Shown here piece after piece: positions 27,753 through 37,013 of a stretch of 41,005 nt of DNA (position 1 is its first letter; each line of letters begins with the position of its first letter). The stretch is from Planctomycetota bacterium. GTDB taxonomy: Bacteria > Planctomycetota > Phycisphaerae > UBA1845 > UTPLA1. The stretch is from contig JADJRI010000062.1 in the NCBI GenBank assembly GCA_016712275.1, forward strand, positions 1 to 41,005, in the 5' to 3' direction. Both the position numbers and the translations under genes were made by a program. Under the pieces are notes generated by a model. It worked only from the letters and a program-made list of their open reading frames with translations. It was not told where the DNA came from and ran no database searches.

Positions 27753-29153
27753 CTAGTCACGGAGTACCTTTGAACCCTCAACAGGCTCGAAACGGGCTTG
27801 GAAAAATCGAAGATGTTTCGGCTCATAGGTTATTCGCAATCCGACAATCTTATCCCGGTTCCCATGCAGCTCTATAACTGATTCCGCGGTCACATCCATG
27901 TGCGCTTGGGTATAGACGCGGCGCGGAATGGTGAGCCGCACCAACTCCAATTCAGGAAAGTGGTTCTTGCCGGTCTTCGGATCGCGGCCGGCTGAGACCG
28001 CGCCCCGCTCCATGGCCCGCACGCCCGAATCGACGTAGAGCGCAGCAGCAAGCGTCTGCGCCGGAAACTGCTCGCACGGGATATGGGGAAGGAATCGGGC
28101 TGCATTCAGAAATACGCCGTGTCCGCCGATCGGCCGCACAATGGGAACATCCCCCTTGCGAAGCAATTCGCCCAGATATTCCACCTGTCCGATACGGGCG
28201 CGCATGTGGTCGAATTGCAGCGATTCGCGAATGCCGACGGCCATTGCTTCCATGTCGCGGCCGGCCAGACCACCGTAGGTGTGTAGTCCTTCATAAACAA
28301 CGACCATGTTTCTGGCCGCATCGGCCAAGTCGTCGTCATTGAGCGCAAGAAATCCGCCGATGTTGACGAGGCAATCCTTCTTGCCGGACATGGTGCAGCC
28401 ATCGGTGTAAGCACAAAGTTCGCGCAGGATTTCCTGAAGCGACCGGTCGGCATAGCCGGCTTCGCGTTTCTTGATGAAGTAGCAATTCTCCACGGCGCGC
28501 GTCGCATCCATGAATACTTTGATGCCAAATTTCCGGCACATCGCGGACACATCGCGGGCGTTGGCCATGCTGATGGGTTGGCCGCCGGCCATGTTGACAG
28601 TCGCATGCAGCGCGAGATACGGAATGCGCTGCGGTCCGACCTGTTCAATGAGGCGGGCGAGCTTATTGAGATCCACATTTCCCTTGAATGGAAGCTCGCT
28701 GTCGGGATCATGTGCCTGATCGATGATGACATCCGCGAATTGTCCGCCGACGAGTTCCTGATGAAGCCTCGTCGTTGTGAAGTACATGTTGCCCGGAACA
28801 GTGTCGCCGTCTTTGATGCACAGCTTGCTGAGAATGTGCTCGGCGCCACGGCCTTGATGCGTTGGAATCACATGTTTGTAACCATAGCACTCGCGAATGG
28901 TCTGCTCGAGATGATAGAAATTCTGCGATCCCGCGTATGCCTCGTCACCGATCATCATGCCCGCCCATTGGCGGTCGCTCATGGCGGAAGTGCCTGAATC
29001 GGTCAGGAGATCGATATAGACATCATCGCTCTTGAGGAGAAACGTATTATATCCGGCTTCTGCCGCCGCCTTTTCGCGATCTGCTTTTGTGGTGACTCGG
29101 AGGTGTTCCACCATTTTTATTTTGTACGGTTCGGCCCACGATCGTTTGTTCAT
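27753..29153 (-). CDS. tpl: tyrosine phenol-lyase
   Basis: The 466-residue PLP enzyme matches the family's length (Citrobacter 456) plus a short C-terminal tail (VEGSKVLRD). It converts tyrosine to phenol, pyruvate and ammonia. SGTSAMSDRQWAGMMIGDE and CTMSGKKDCLVNIGGF are nearly those of Citrobacter TPL; the lysine in SGKKD binds PLP. The specificity sites are TPL-type: AMERG (Met379 and Arg381 equivalents) and LRFF (Phe448/449 equivalents). The start at 29153 has AAGG upstream and the expected N-terminus; the longer in-frame extension to 29423 looks non-coding. It is the first gene of the tpl-tnaA operon, with an Rrf2-type regulator divergent upstream. Side by side with tryptophanase, it gives the cell two distinct aromatic amino acid lyases. 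Confidence 0.93.
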   Translation of the reverse strand: MNKRSWAEPYKIKMVEHLRVTTKADREKAAAEAGYNTFLLKSDDVYIDLLTDSGTSAMSDRQWAGMMIGDEAYAGSQNFYHLEQTIRECYGYKHVIPTHQGRGAEHILSKLCIKDGDTVPGNMYFTTTRLHQELVGGQFADVIIDQAHDPDSELPFKGNVDLNKLARLIEQVGPQRIPYLALHATVNMAGGQPISMANARDVSAMCRKFGIKVFMDATRAVENCYFIKKREAGYADRSLQEILRELCAYTDGCTMSGKKDCLVNIGGFLALNDDDLADAARNMVVVYEGLHTYGGLAGRDMEAMAVGIRESLQFDHMRARIGQVEYLGELLRKGDVPIVRPIGGHGVFLNAARFLPHIPCEQFPAQTLAAALYVDSGVRAMERGAVSAGRDPKTGKNHFPELELVRLTIPRRVYTQAHMDVTAESVIELHGNRDKIVGLRITYEPKHLRFFQARFEPVEGSKVLRD

Positions 29154-29630
29154 AGTTTGACCTTCAATTGAAAATCGAACATGGCGGTTTTGTCCCGGAC
29201 TGAAGTGTGATTTCGTAATTTTTTTATCCAATGCACGGCCGCGCAGAGCGAATTCTGTGCGGTGGCCTGTAATGCCTTGATTCAACAGCCAAGAGCCAGA
29301 CGCGTTTTGACCATCTCGGTCCGATCGATCGCGGGTGATTGATGGCTGATGAAATGACCTCGAATCGTCTTTTTCCTTTTGCAAACCGATCCTGGCGAGT
29401 TTGAACTCGCGACTCCAATACATGAGTTATATATCAGAATATCTGAAAAAGGGGTGCAAGTCAACGGGGGATTCGACGCGGCCTTTCCGATTGAACGGTC
29501 CAGCAAAAACGCAAAGCGCCGGGTCGCGATCGTCGCGGCATTCCCGTCGAATTATCCGCCGGAATTCCTTTGACAGTGCCGGGAAGCGGGCCTTAGACTA
29601 CTTTCAGAGTTCTTGATCGATAGATGCATT
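29154..29630. other. 477-bp divergent intergenic region upstream of tpl
   Basis: This region lies between the tpl start and the Rrf2 gene start. It contains no supported gene; short frames here lack domains. A candidate operator lies at 29434-29446. A stretch near 29391-29417 resembles a tRNA T-arm (GCGAGTTTGAACTCGC) but no full tRNA can be folded. Confidence 0.5.
29434..29446. promoter_or_regulatory. candidate operator, inverted repeat TCAGA-ATA-TCTGA
   Basis: A perfect 5+3+5 inverted repeat sits in an A/T-rich patch about 185 bases before the Rrf2 gene and 280 bases before tpl. A TTGAAC at 29401-29406 could serve as a -35 element, with poor spacing to TTATAT. Rrf2-type regulators bind short dyads of this sort, often at their own divergent promoter. 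The link is inference. Confidence 0.3.
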
Positions 29631-30050
29631 ATGCTCTCTGCGACCGCTCAATACGCCCTTCGGGCCATGGTTTACATCGCCGCACACGATCGGGAACATC
29701 CCGTTCTGGCCAAGGAAATTGCGTCAAAAACGGGCGTTCCATTGCAGTATCTATCCAGAATCCTGCACGACGCCGTTCGTGCGGGATTGTTGACATCGTC
29801 GCGCGGCGTGGGAGGCGGCTTTCGGCTGGCGCGACCAAAGGCCAAGATAAAACTTATCGAGATACTCTCGCGATATGATGATGTTCTCGACAAGGCCAAG
29901 TGTCCATTCGGCCAGGCGCGTTGCAACGACAGCAACCCATGCGGCTTTCATGATCATTGGAAACCCATCTCCATGGCATATCGCGAGATGCTGGAGTCGA
30001 CAACGTTGGGTGAGGTCGGATTGGAAGGATTGGGCGGCTTCAAAAAGTGA
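29631..30050 (+). CDS. Rrf2/IscR-family Fe-S transcriptional regulator
   Basis: The 139-residue protein has an N-terminal winged helix-turn-helix (MLSATAQYALRAMVYIA ... GVPLQYLSRILHDAVRAGLLTSSRGVGGGFRLA), characteristic of Rrf2 proteins. Three cysteines (C91, C98, C104) and H107 follow, in the stretch CPFGQARCNDSNPCGFH. E. coli IscR uses C92, C98, C104 and H107 for its [2Fe-2S] cluster, so a redox- or iron-sensing cluster is likely. The start at 29631 gives the canonical MLSATAQYAL N-terminus. It is divergent from the tpl-tnaA operon and may control it. No iron-sulphur assembly genes lie nearby, so a specialised role is more likely than an IscR role. The signal sensed is unknown. Confidence 0.9.
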   Translation: MLSATAQYALRAMVYIAAHDREHPVLAKEIASKTGVPLQYLSRILHDAVRAGLLTSSRGVGGGFRLARPKAKIKLIEILSRYDDVLDKAKCPFGQARCNDSNPCGFHDHWKPISMAYREMLESTTLGEVGLEGLGGFKK

Positions 30051-30094
30051 TGCTGGAAGCTCTATAGCATTTCACGACTGTTTGAGTCCGGCGC

Positions 30095-30146
30095 TGTGGC
30101 TCAGGCGTTTCGCCTGAGAATACACCGCCGGGACGGAGGTGCCACA
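30095..30146. repeat. double-hairpin dispersed-type repeat
   Basis: TGTGGC (30095-30100) pairs with GCCACA (30141-30146). Inside lie two hairpins: TCAGGCG/CGCCTGA around TTT (30101-30117), and CACCGCCG/CGGAGGTG around GGA with one mismatch (about 30123-30141). This nested two-hairpin layout resembles short palindromic elements scattered in planctomycete genomes. It lies 45 bases past the Rrf2 stop and could also help end transcription between two convergent genes. Only one copy is in the window. Confidence 0.5.
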
Positions 30147-30236
30147 ATCAATTGTGAACCGCTCAAGCATGCGAATTGACCGCTGTTGATACGCGGCCGA
30201 CAATGCATTAATACCGCTGTGATGGCCATTCTTCGG

Positions 30237-31385
30237 TTAACTGCCTTCAGTGCGGACCTTTTCGTTGATGTGAACGCCCTTTGCCTCAAGTTCACTCATC
30301 ATGCGATCGAGCATGCCTTGTTCCGCGCCGATCATTTCAGGCGCAAAGACGCCGCGTTTGTTGAATTCGCCGCAGGCAATCATGCGGGCCATGATGGTAT
30401 TGGGAAATCCGGTGGTTCGGGCCATTGAGTGGATGCCCGTGGCGACGTCATATTCGTCGTACAGCTCATAGGTATGTACGAACGACCGGCCCTCCCGAAT
30501 GCCCGATACCTCGACCCGCAATACGGTGAATTCCTCCTCACGCGGTTCCAACTTCCATTTCTCAAACAAGAGTCTGGACATCACGTCCAGTGGTTTTACC
30601 GCGTGGCCGCGCACTTCAATCTCTTCCTTTCGAAAAAAGCCCGTTTCGCGAAAAACACGCATGAGTTCGCAGTGTCCGGGATACCGCAGTGTTTTCTCTT
30701 TCATGTTGCGCGCTTTCACCGTGTTGAGCAGTGTGCGCAGGCCGTCTGTATTGAAGGCTTCGAGTGTGCCAACGCGGGGAAAGTCCATCAATTCGGGCTC
30801 CGAAAGCGCGGGCTTGACGACGACTTTGCCGTTTTCAATCATGCGCGCCGGCCGGGTGTATTCCTCGATCACATCCGATGGGGCAAACGGTGCTTTATAC
30901 TGATACGGCCATGTGCGTTTCTTCGGCAGGCCGCCGACGTAATATGCCACATCAAGCGTTTCGGTCATGCGCGACGCGCAGTGGCCGATGATCATGTTTG
31001 CAAGCCCCGGTGCGACGCCGCAATCGAAGACGACTGTGACGCCGCGCTCCTTGGCGAGGGCATCCAGTTCGGTCGGGTCTTCGATCATAAAGGAAATGTC
31101 GCAGAGCGATTTTCCCGATTCGATCACAGCCCGCAGGGTTTGGAATCCCAAGGCGCTCGGCATCGCGCCGATGACAATGTCGAACGGCTCCACGATGGCC
31201 TTCAGCTTCTCGATACTGCTCAGGTCGCTGCGAATTGTTCGCAGATTGGCCACGTTCGCCAGCCTGGCGAGGTTGCCCTCGCTCACATCCGCGACAGCAG
31301 TCTCAAAGTCCGAGTCAGCGGCCAAGTCCCGCGCCATCACCGAACCGACAAGCCCGCATCCCAATACAATGGCTTTTTTCTTCAT
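30237..31385 (-). CDS. saccharopine dehydrogenase-like / L-lysine dehydrogenase family oxidoreductase
   Basis: The 382-residue protein starts at ATG 31385 (GAGG seven bases upstream), in preference to the TTG at 31400. An N-terminal Rossmann fold with GCGLVG (GxGxxG) binds NAD(P). The segment VVFDCGVAPGLANMI is typical of the saccharopine dehydrogenase C-terminal domain, and the protein keeps the family pattern to the end. Length and order fit single-domain lysine dehydrogenases and related amino-acid dehydrogenases. The exact substrate is not certain. Neighbouring lyases for tyrosine and tryptophan suggest an amino acid catabolic setting. It is divergent from the glycosyltransferase gene (66-base gap). 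No odd features; the frame is intact. Confidence 0.8.
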   Translation of the reverse strand: MKKKAIVLGCGLVGSVMARDLAADSDFETAVADVSEGNLARLANVANLRTIRSDLSSIEKLKAIVEPFDIVIGAMPSALGFQTLRAVIESGKSLCDISFMIEDPTELDALAKERGVTVVFDCGVAPGLANMIIGHCASRMTETLDVAYYVGGLPKKRTWPYQYKAPFAPSDVIEEYTRPARMIENGKVVVKPALSEPELMDFPRVGTLEAFNTDGLRTLLNTVKARNMKEKTLRYPGHCELMRVFRETGFFRKEEIEVRGHAVKPLDVMSRLLFEKWKLEPREEEFTVLRVEVSGIREGRSFVHTYELYDEYDVATGIHSMARTTGFPNTIMARMIACGEFNKRGVFAPEMIGAEQGMLDRMMSELEAKGVHINEKVRTEGS

Positions 31386-31451
31386 CGCAGTATCCCTCAA
31401 TCGGCGGTTCTCTTTTCAGAGTTCGCCCGGTCGCTTACGCTCGAAACTTCC

Positions 31452-32695
31452 ATGAGTCTCATCCAAGTTGCCTATGCCATCGTCATGTTGCTCTGGCTCC
31501 TTGCAGCCATGCAGGGCATCGGTTCCATCATCGGGGAATTCGATTTCATCGCTACTTCCGCCATGCCATCAATGAACGCCGCGCCTCTTCGGGCCGGATG
31601 GCCATTTTGTCTATCAGCCGCGCACCTGCGTCATCATGCCATGTAAAGGCGTCGATGAGAAGCTGCATCACACGGTCGAAATGCTCGGTCGCCAGCATTA
31701 TCGAGAATACGAGGTCATTTTCACATTCGAGGCGGAAAGCGATCCTGCGTATCAATCCGTACAGAAATGGACGGCAAACTGGACGATTCCGCGAAGGCTC
31801 GTTGTTGCTGGCATTGCCACACAGCGATCGCAGAAAATTCACAATCTGCTCGCAGCCATCGACGAGGTGTCGCCCGATCGGGAGGTTCTTGTCTTTGTCG
31901 ATTCAGACGCCGAGCCCGCGGAAAACTGGCCAGGTTATATCGTCGCCGTTGCAGAACGACCACATTGCCGCTTCAACCGGATATCGCTGGTACCTTGCGA
32001 GCGGTGGCATTGCGGCCGGGGTGCGCTGTGTTTGGAACGCAGCCACAACGGTGACGCTCCATGACGAACGCCTGGCATTCTGCTGGGGCGGTTCGACGGC
32101 CATGCGACGCACGCAATTCGAATCACTCAACATTCGGCAGTATTGGGACAAAGCGCTCTCGGACGATTTGCAGATGACGCGGGCCATTCGCGCAGCCGGC
32201 CTGGCGATTCACTTTGTTCCTCAGGCACTTGTGACCAGTTCCGATGCCACGACGCTGCGGGGATTCTGGACCTTTGCCCACCGGCAGCTCATCATCGTTC
32301 GTATCTGCACGCCGGACCATTGGCGGTGGGCGTTTACCTTCTGCTCTCTTTTTATTGCCGGCGGGTTGTCTGTTGTATTTCTGGCAGTTGCGGGGTTCGC
32401 GGATTGGGGGCCATCGAAGTTGGCGACATGGCTTGCGGTGGTTGGGGCGATTGTCCTGATCGGCCTCGGCGGGCTAAGGGCCTTGTTGCGGCAAGTCAGC
32501 TTAAGGCTTGTCATGGGCAAATCGCTTACGAAAGCCGACTTCTGGTGGGATGTGATCGGTACCATGTCCATCGCGGGCGGCATGCACATGCACTTGCTGC
32601 TTTCGTCGCTATTTTCGCGGAAATTTGTCTGGCGAAACGTGGAATACGAAATGATCTCGCCGGACGAGACGCGAATCGTTCGACGCCTGAACTAA
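31452..32695 (+). CDS. GT2/GT21-family glycosyltransferase, membrane (three frameshifts)
   Basis: The gene starts in frame 3 (ATG 31452, membrane helix), moves to frame 2 near 31535, to frame 1 near 31590, and back to frame 2 near 31953 up to the stop. The first two breaks are missing bases, the third an extra base. After an N-terminal helix comes the motif VIMPCKGVDEKLHHTVEML, then QKIHNLLAAI and VLVFVDSDAEP, whose DSD is the metal/nucleotide-sugar site. SGGIAAGVRCVWN, FCWGGSTAMRR and DDLQMTRAI follow, with about three C-terminal helices. This is the order in ceramide glucosyltransferase-like (GT21) and HpnI-type enzymes, which add a sugar to a lipid at the membrane. The lipid acceptor is unknown. 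All key motifs survive across the breaks, so the gene is probably functional. Confidence 0.75.
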
Positions 32696-32811
32696 GCAAT
32701 TTCCTCTTGCGCAAGTTTTGCGCCCCATCTTGTCAGCCTGCCCGCCTTGTTCTACATTCCCGTTGACGGTCGATAACTCTGTAACCTCTTGTTTTCATGG
32801 AAACAGCACGA

Positions 32812-34107
<1,296 letters not shown>

Positions 34108-34140
34108 ATGTGATTTGGCCTTTTAGGTTGGGATCCGGGT

Positions 34141-34763
34141 ATGGAGCCGCGCGTGACTGACACGCATGATCTGACATCAGAGTCCGTTGCCGCCGCCCCG
34201 ACATCTCCCTTGGGGCATCGGTTGATGTTTATTGCCTTCTCCATCGGCGCCTTCTTGTTGTTTGCGCCGGTTCTTCTCCTTCCCATGATCAAGGACCACT
34301 GCGAACTGCTGGCCGAAGAGACGCGCCTGAAGCGAGAAAACGCGGAGCTGGAAAAAGAGCTGGCTCGTCAGGATGCGCTGGTCGAGGCATTTCAAAAGGA
34401 TGCCACGATTAACGAACGGCTTGCCGTCCTCGATTTGCATTACAACAATCCCGGGAGGAAACCGTCAACGTGCTTCCGCCCGACTTTGCCGTCATTCCCA
34501 GCGAAACGATGGAAGAGCCGGCTTTTCAAAGCGTTCTCAAGATTCCGGCCACATGGCCGGAACGAATACGAAGCGTCGAAGCGTGGGCTGAGGGAAAAGG
34601 AGTCATCGACCTGTTTCTCGATTCGACGCTTCGCCCCGTTTTTCTGATGATGGCGGGGGGACTCATTGTCGCCGCGTTTGTGCTTTTTGCACCGCGCGTT
34701 CAACCGACCATTGCGAGGATTATGCCCGCGGAATCCAAGGCCGTGTCCACAAGTCCATCTTAA
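34141..34763 (+). CDS. coiled-coil membrane protein, FtsB/DivIC-like in layout (one frameshift)
   Basis: It is read in frame 1 to about 34455 and then in frame 3; one missing base joins LDLHYNNPG to EETVNVLPPDFAVIP. The protein, about 206 residues, has a cytoplasmic N-terminus and one membrane helix (about residues 28-48). A coiled coil of about 45 residues follows (ELLAEETRLKRENAELEKELARQ). After a linker comes a second membrane helix near the C-terminus (LMMAGGLIVAAFVLFAP). The helix plus coiled coil recalls septum-formation initiators (FtsB, DivIC), which also often follow eno in other bacteria. The second helix and the length are unusual for that family, so I keep the name as a comparison only. 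Confidence 0.6.
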
Positions 34764-34967
34764 TCAATTCATGCTGAATTCCCCTGATGTCGTATTGGTG
34801 TCGGTGCCATCGACGCCGAAGTGTGGCACGTGGCAACACGCAAGAAACACGAGCCGAATCACATTACGGCACGCTGCAGATTGATCGCTTTTCCATTACA
34901 CTCACAGGTTTGGCATGCTCGCGGGATGGTCACCCAATTCACCGTGCCTTTTTTGTTTGGTTGAATT

Positions 34968-36911
34968 ATGTCCGCAGTGACGCTCCAGAATGTCATCAAG
35001 GGATACGCGGGTCAGACCGTGCTGGATGACGTTTCGCTTATTCTCAACAAAGGCGAAAAAGTCGGTCTCGTGGGGGTCAATGGTTCTGGCAAGACGACGT
35101 TGTTCAAGCTCGTTGTCGGCGTTGAGCAGCCGGACATAGGAACCGTGACCAAGACCCGCGGCCTGACGGTCGGCTATCTGCCGCAGGAGCCGGACCTTCC
35201 GCCCGACGGCATTTTGATTGACGTAGTCGGCGAGGCGGTGGCCGATCAACGCAATCGCGAACATGAGCTTCAGGCGCTTTCGAAACAGATTTCCGCAGTG
35301 CATGGCACCGACGAGGAAGCCGGACTTCTCGAAAAATATGATCGCCTTCACGCCGAATTTGAGGCGCGCGGCGGATACGCCTATGAAGTGCGTATTCGTG
35401 AAGTGCTGGGCGGCGTCGGTTTTGCTCCGGAGGAATATCAACAGCGTGTTTCGGCGCTCTCGGGTGGGCAGAAATGCCGTGCGTCACTGGCCCGCATGTT
35501 GCTGATTGGCGCCGATTTGCTGCTGCTCGACGAACCGACCAACCACCTCGACATCGATGCGACGCGATGGCTGGAAAAATATCTGGCCAATTATGACGGC
35601 GGGGCGATCATCATTTCCCATGACCGTTATCTGCTCGATCGCGTGGTCAAGAAGATCATCGAGATTGAAAATCGAAATGTCGAGACGTATCCGACGAATT
35701 ACTCGAATTTCGCCGAGGCCAAGCGAATTCGCAGACTGAACGAAACGCGGGAATACACGAAACAGCAGGAGTGGATTGCCCACCAGAAGGACTATATCGA
35801 CCGTGTTCGTTATGCGAAGGATTCCGCCAAACAGGCCCGCGCCCGCCAAAAGCTGCTGGCCAACATGGAGGAGCGCGGCGAAATACTCGAAAAACCGGAT
35901 GCACTTGCCGCCAAAATGAAACTGCAATTCGCCCAGCAGCAGAAGGGCGGCAATATGGTGGTGCGCGTGGAGGGGGCGGCCAAGAGCTATGGTGATATTC
36001 ACCTGATTCGCGACCTCGATTTCGAGATGACTGTCGGCGAAAAAGTCGGCATCATCGGGCCGAATGGTGTCGGTAAAACGACACTCCTGCGAATGCTGCT
36101 CGGCCAGGTCAAGCCCGACGCGGGCAAGGTGCGGCTTTTCGAAAACCTGTCCGTGGGCTATTACGATCAGGAACACCGCGATCTGGATCCGGCGCTCAGT
36201 GTTATCGAAACGGTGCGAAAAGTGCGGCCCGAAGCAACCGAGGCCGAGGCCCGCAAGTTTCTCGCTTTGTTTTTGTTTCGCAAGGATGAAGTCTTTAAGC
36301 GCGTCGGCACGCTATCGGGCGGGGAGCAATCGCGCGTTTTGCTCGCCCGGCTCGTTTGGCGAAACCCGCAGGTACTAGTTCTCGACGAACCCACGAATCA
36401 CCTCGATATTCAGGCTCGCGAGGCGCTCGAAAGCGCGCTGTTGGAGTATTCCGGCAGTATTCTCATGGTGAGCCACGACCGTTATTTTCTCGACAAGATT
36501 GCAACGCGCCTCCTCGTCCTGAACGCCAGAACCGAGCATGAGATCATCGACGGCAACTGGTCGACGTATTCCGCACTGGTCGAGCAACGAGAGGTCGCCA
36601 AGCGCGCGGCAGTCGACAAGGAGAAAGAAGCAAAACGACGTGCTCGCGAGGAGGCGGAGCGCAAGAGCGGTGCGCAAAAGCCCAAAAAGAATAAATCGAA
36701 ATATGCCGCCCAGCGCATCGAAGAGATCGAAGCTCAGATTATTTCACATGAGACCCGCATCCGGCAGATTGAAGAGAAATTTGCAGATCCTGCAATGATG
36801 AAGGAGACGGCCAAGCTGAAGGCCATGCACGTCGAATACGACGGCCTGCGCGAGGAACTGGTGGAGCTCAACGCAAAATGGGAAGCGGCCGTCGAAGCGC
36901 AGGCGGACTGA
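34968..36911 (+). CDS. ABC-F family ATPase
   Basis: The 647-residue soluble protein has two nucleotide-binding domains and no membrane segment. Domain 1 has Walker A GVNGSGKTT (about residues 36-44), signature LSGGQK and Walker B LLLLDEPTNHLD. Domain 2 has GPNGVGKTT, LSGGEQSR and VLVLDEPTNHLD. The linker of about 80 residues between them is the charged, helical P-site tRNA interaction region typical of ABC-F proteins. A lysine-rich segment and a C-terminal coiled coil of about 80 residues follow, as in Uup-type members. ABC-F proteins act on the ribosome, relieving stalled or antibiotic-blocked translation; the subtype cannot be fixed here. The gene stands alone, 204 bases after the coiled-coil gene. 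Confidence 0.93.
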   Translation: MSAVTLQNVIKGYAGQTVLDDVSLILNKGEKVGLVGVNGSGKTTLFKLVVGVEQPDIGTVTKTRGLTVGYLPQEPDLPPDGILIDVVGEAVADQRNREHELQALSKQISAVHGTDEEAGLLEKYDRLHAEFEARGGYAYEVRIREVLGGVGFAPEEYQQRVSALSGGQKCRASLARMLLIGADLLLLDEPTNHLDIDATRWLEKYLANYDGGAIIISHDRYLLDRVVKKIIEIENRNVETYPTNYSNFAEAKRIRRLNETREYTKQQEWIAHQKDYIDRVRYAKDSAKQARARQKLLANMEERGEILEKPDALAAKMKLQFAQQQKGGNMVVRVEGAAKSYGDIHLIRDLDFEMTVGEKVGIIGPNGVGKTTLLRMLLGQVKPDAGKVRLFENLSVGYYDQEHRDLDPALSVIETVRKVRPEATEAEARKFLALFLFRKDEVFKRVGTLSGGEQSRVLLARLVWRNPQVLVLDEPTNHLDIQAREALESALLEYSGSILMVSHDRYFLDKIATRLLVLNARTEHEIIDGNWSTYSALVEQREVAKRAAVDKEKEAKRRAREEAERKSGAQKPKKNKSKYAAQRIEEIEAQIISHETRIRQIEEKFADPAMMKETAKLKAMHVEYDGLREELVELNAKWEAAVEAQAD

Positions 36912-36931
36912 ATCGATCGACGGACGGAGGG

Positions 36932-36951
36932 TGCTTGCATCCCTGCAAGCA
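36932..36951. terminator. hairpin between convergent ABC-F and M16 genes
   Basis: TGCTTGCA / TGCAAGCA forms a perfect 8-bp stem with the loop TCCC, 20 bases after the ABC-F stop. It lies between two genes that meet tail-to-tail. No T-run follows on either strand, so it may be a weak bidirectional terminator. Confidence 0.4.
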
Positions 36952-37013
36952 ATGGCCATTAACAAGACGCCGGCCAAGATACAATGTCACATCAATGACA
37001 TCGCATCAATCTC

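Noticed and set aside
29391..29417. tRNA-like 3' end (T-arm-like GCGAGTTTGAACTCGC followed by GACTCC)
   Set aside because: No matching acceptor 5' strand (GGAGTC) or anticodon arm can be found at the right distance on either strand, so this is not a tRNA gene; an attachment-site remnant cannot be shown.
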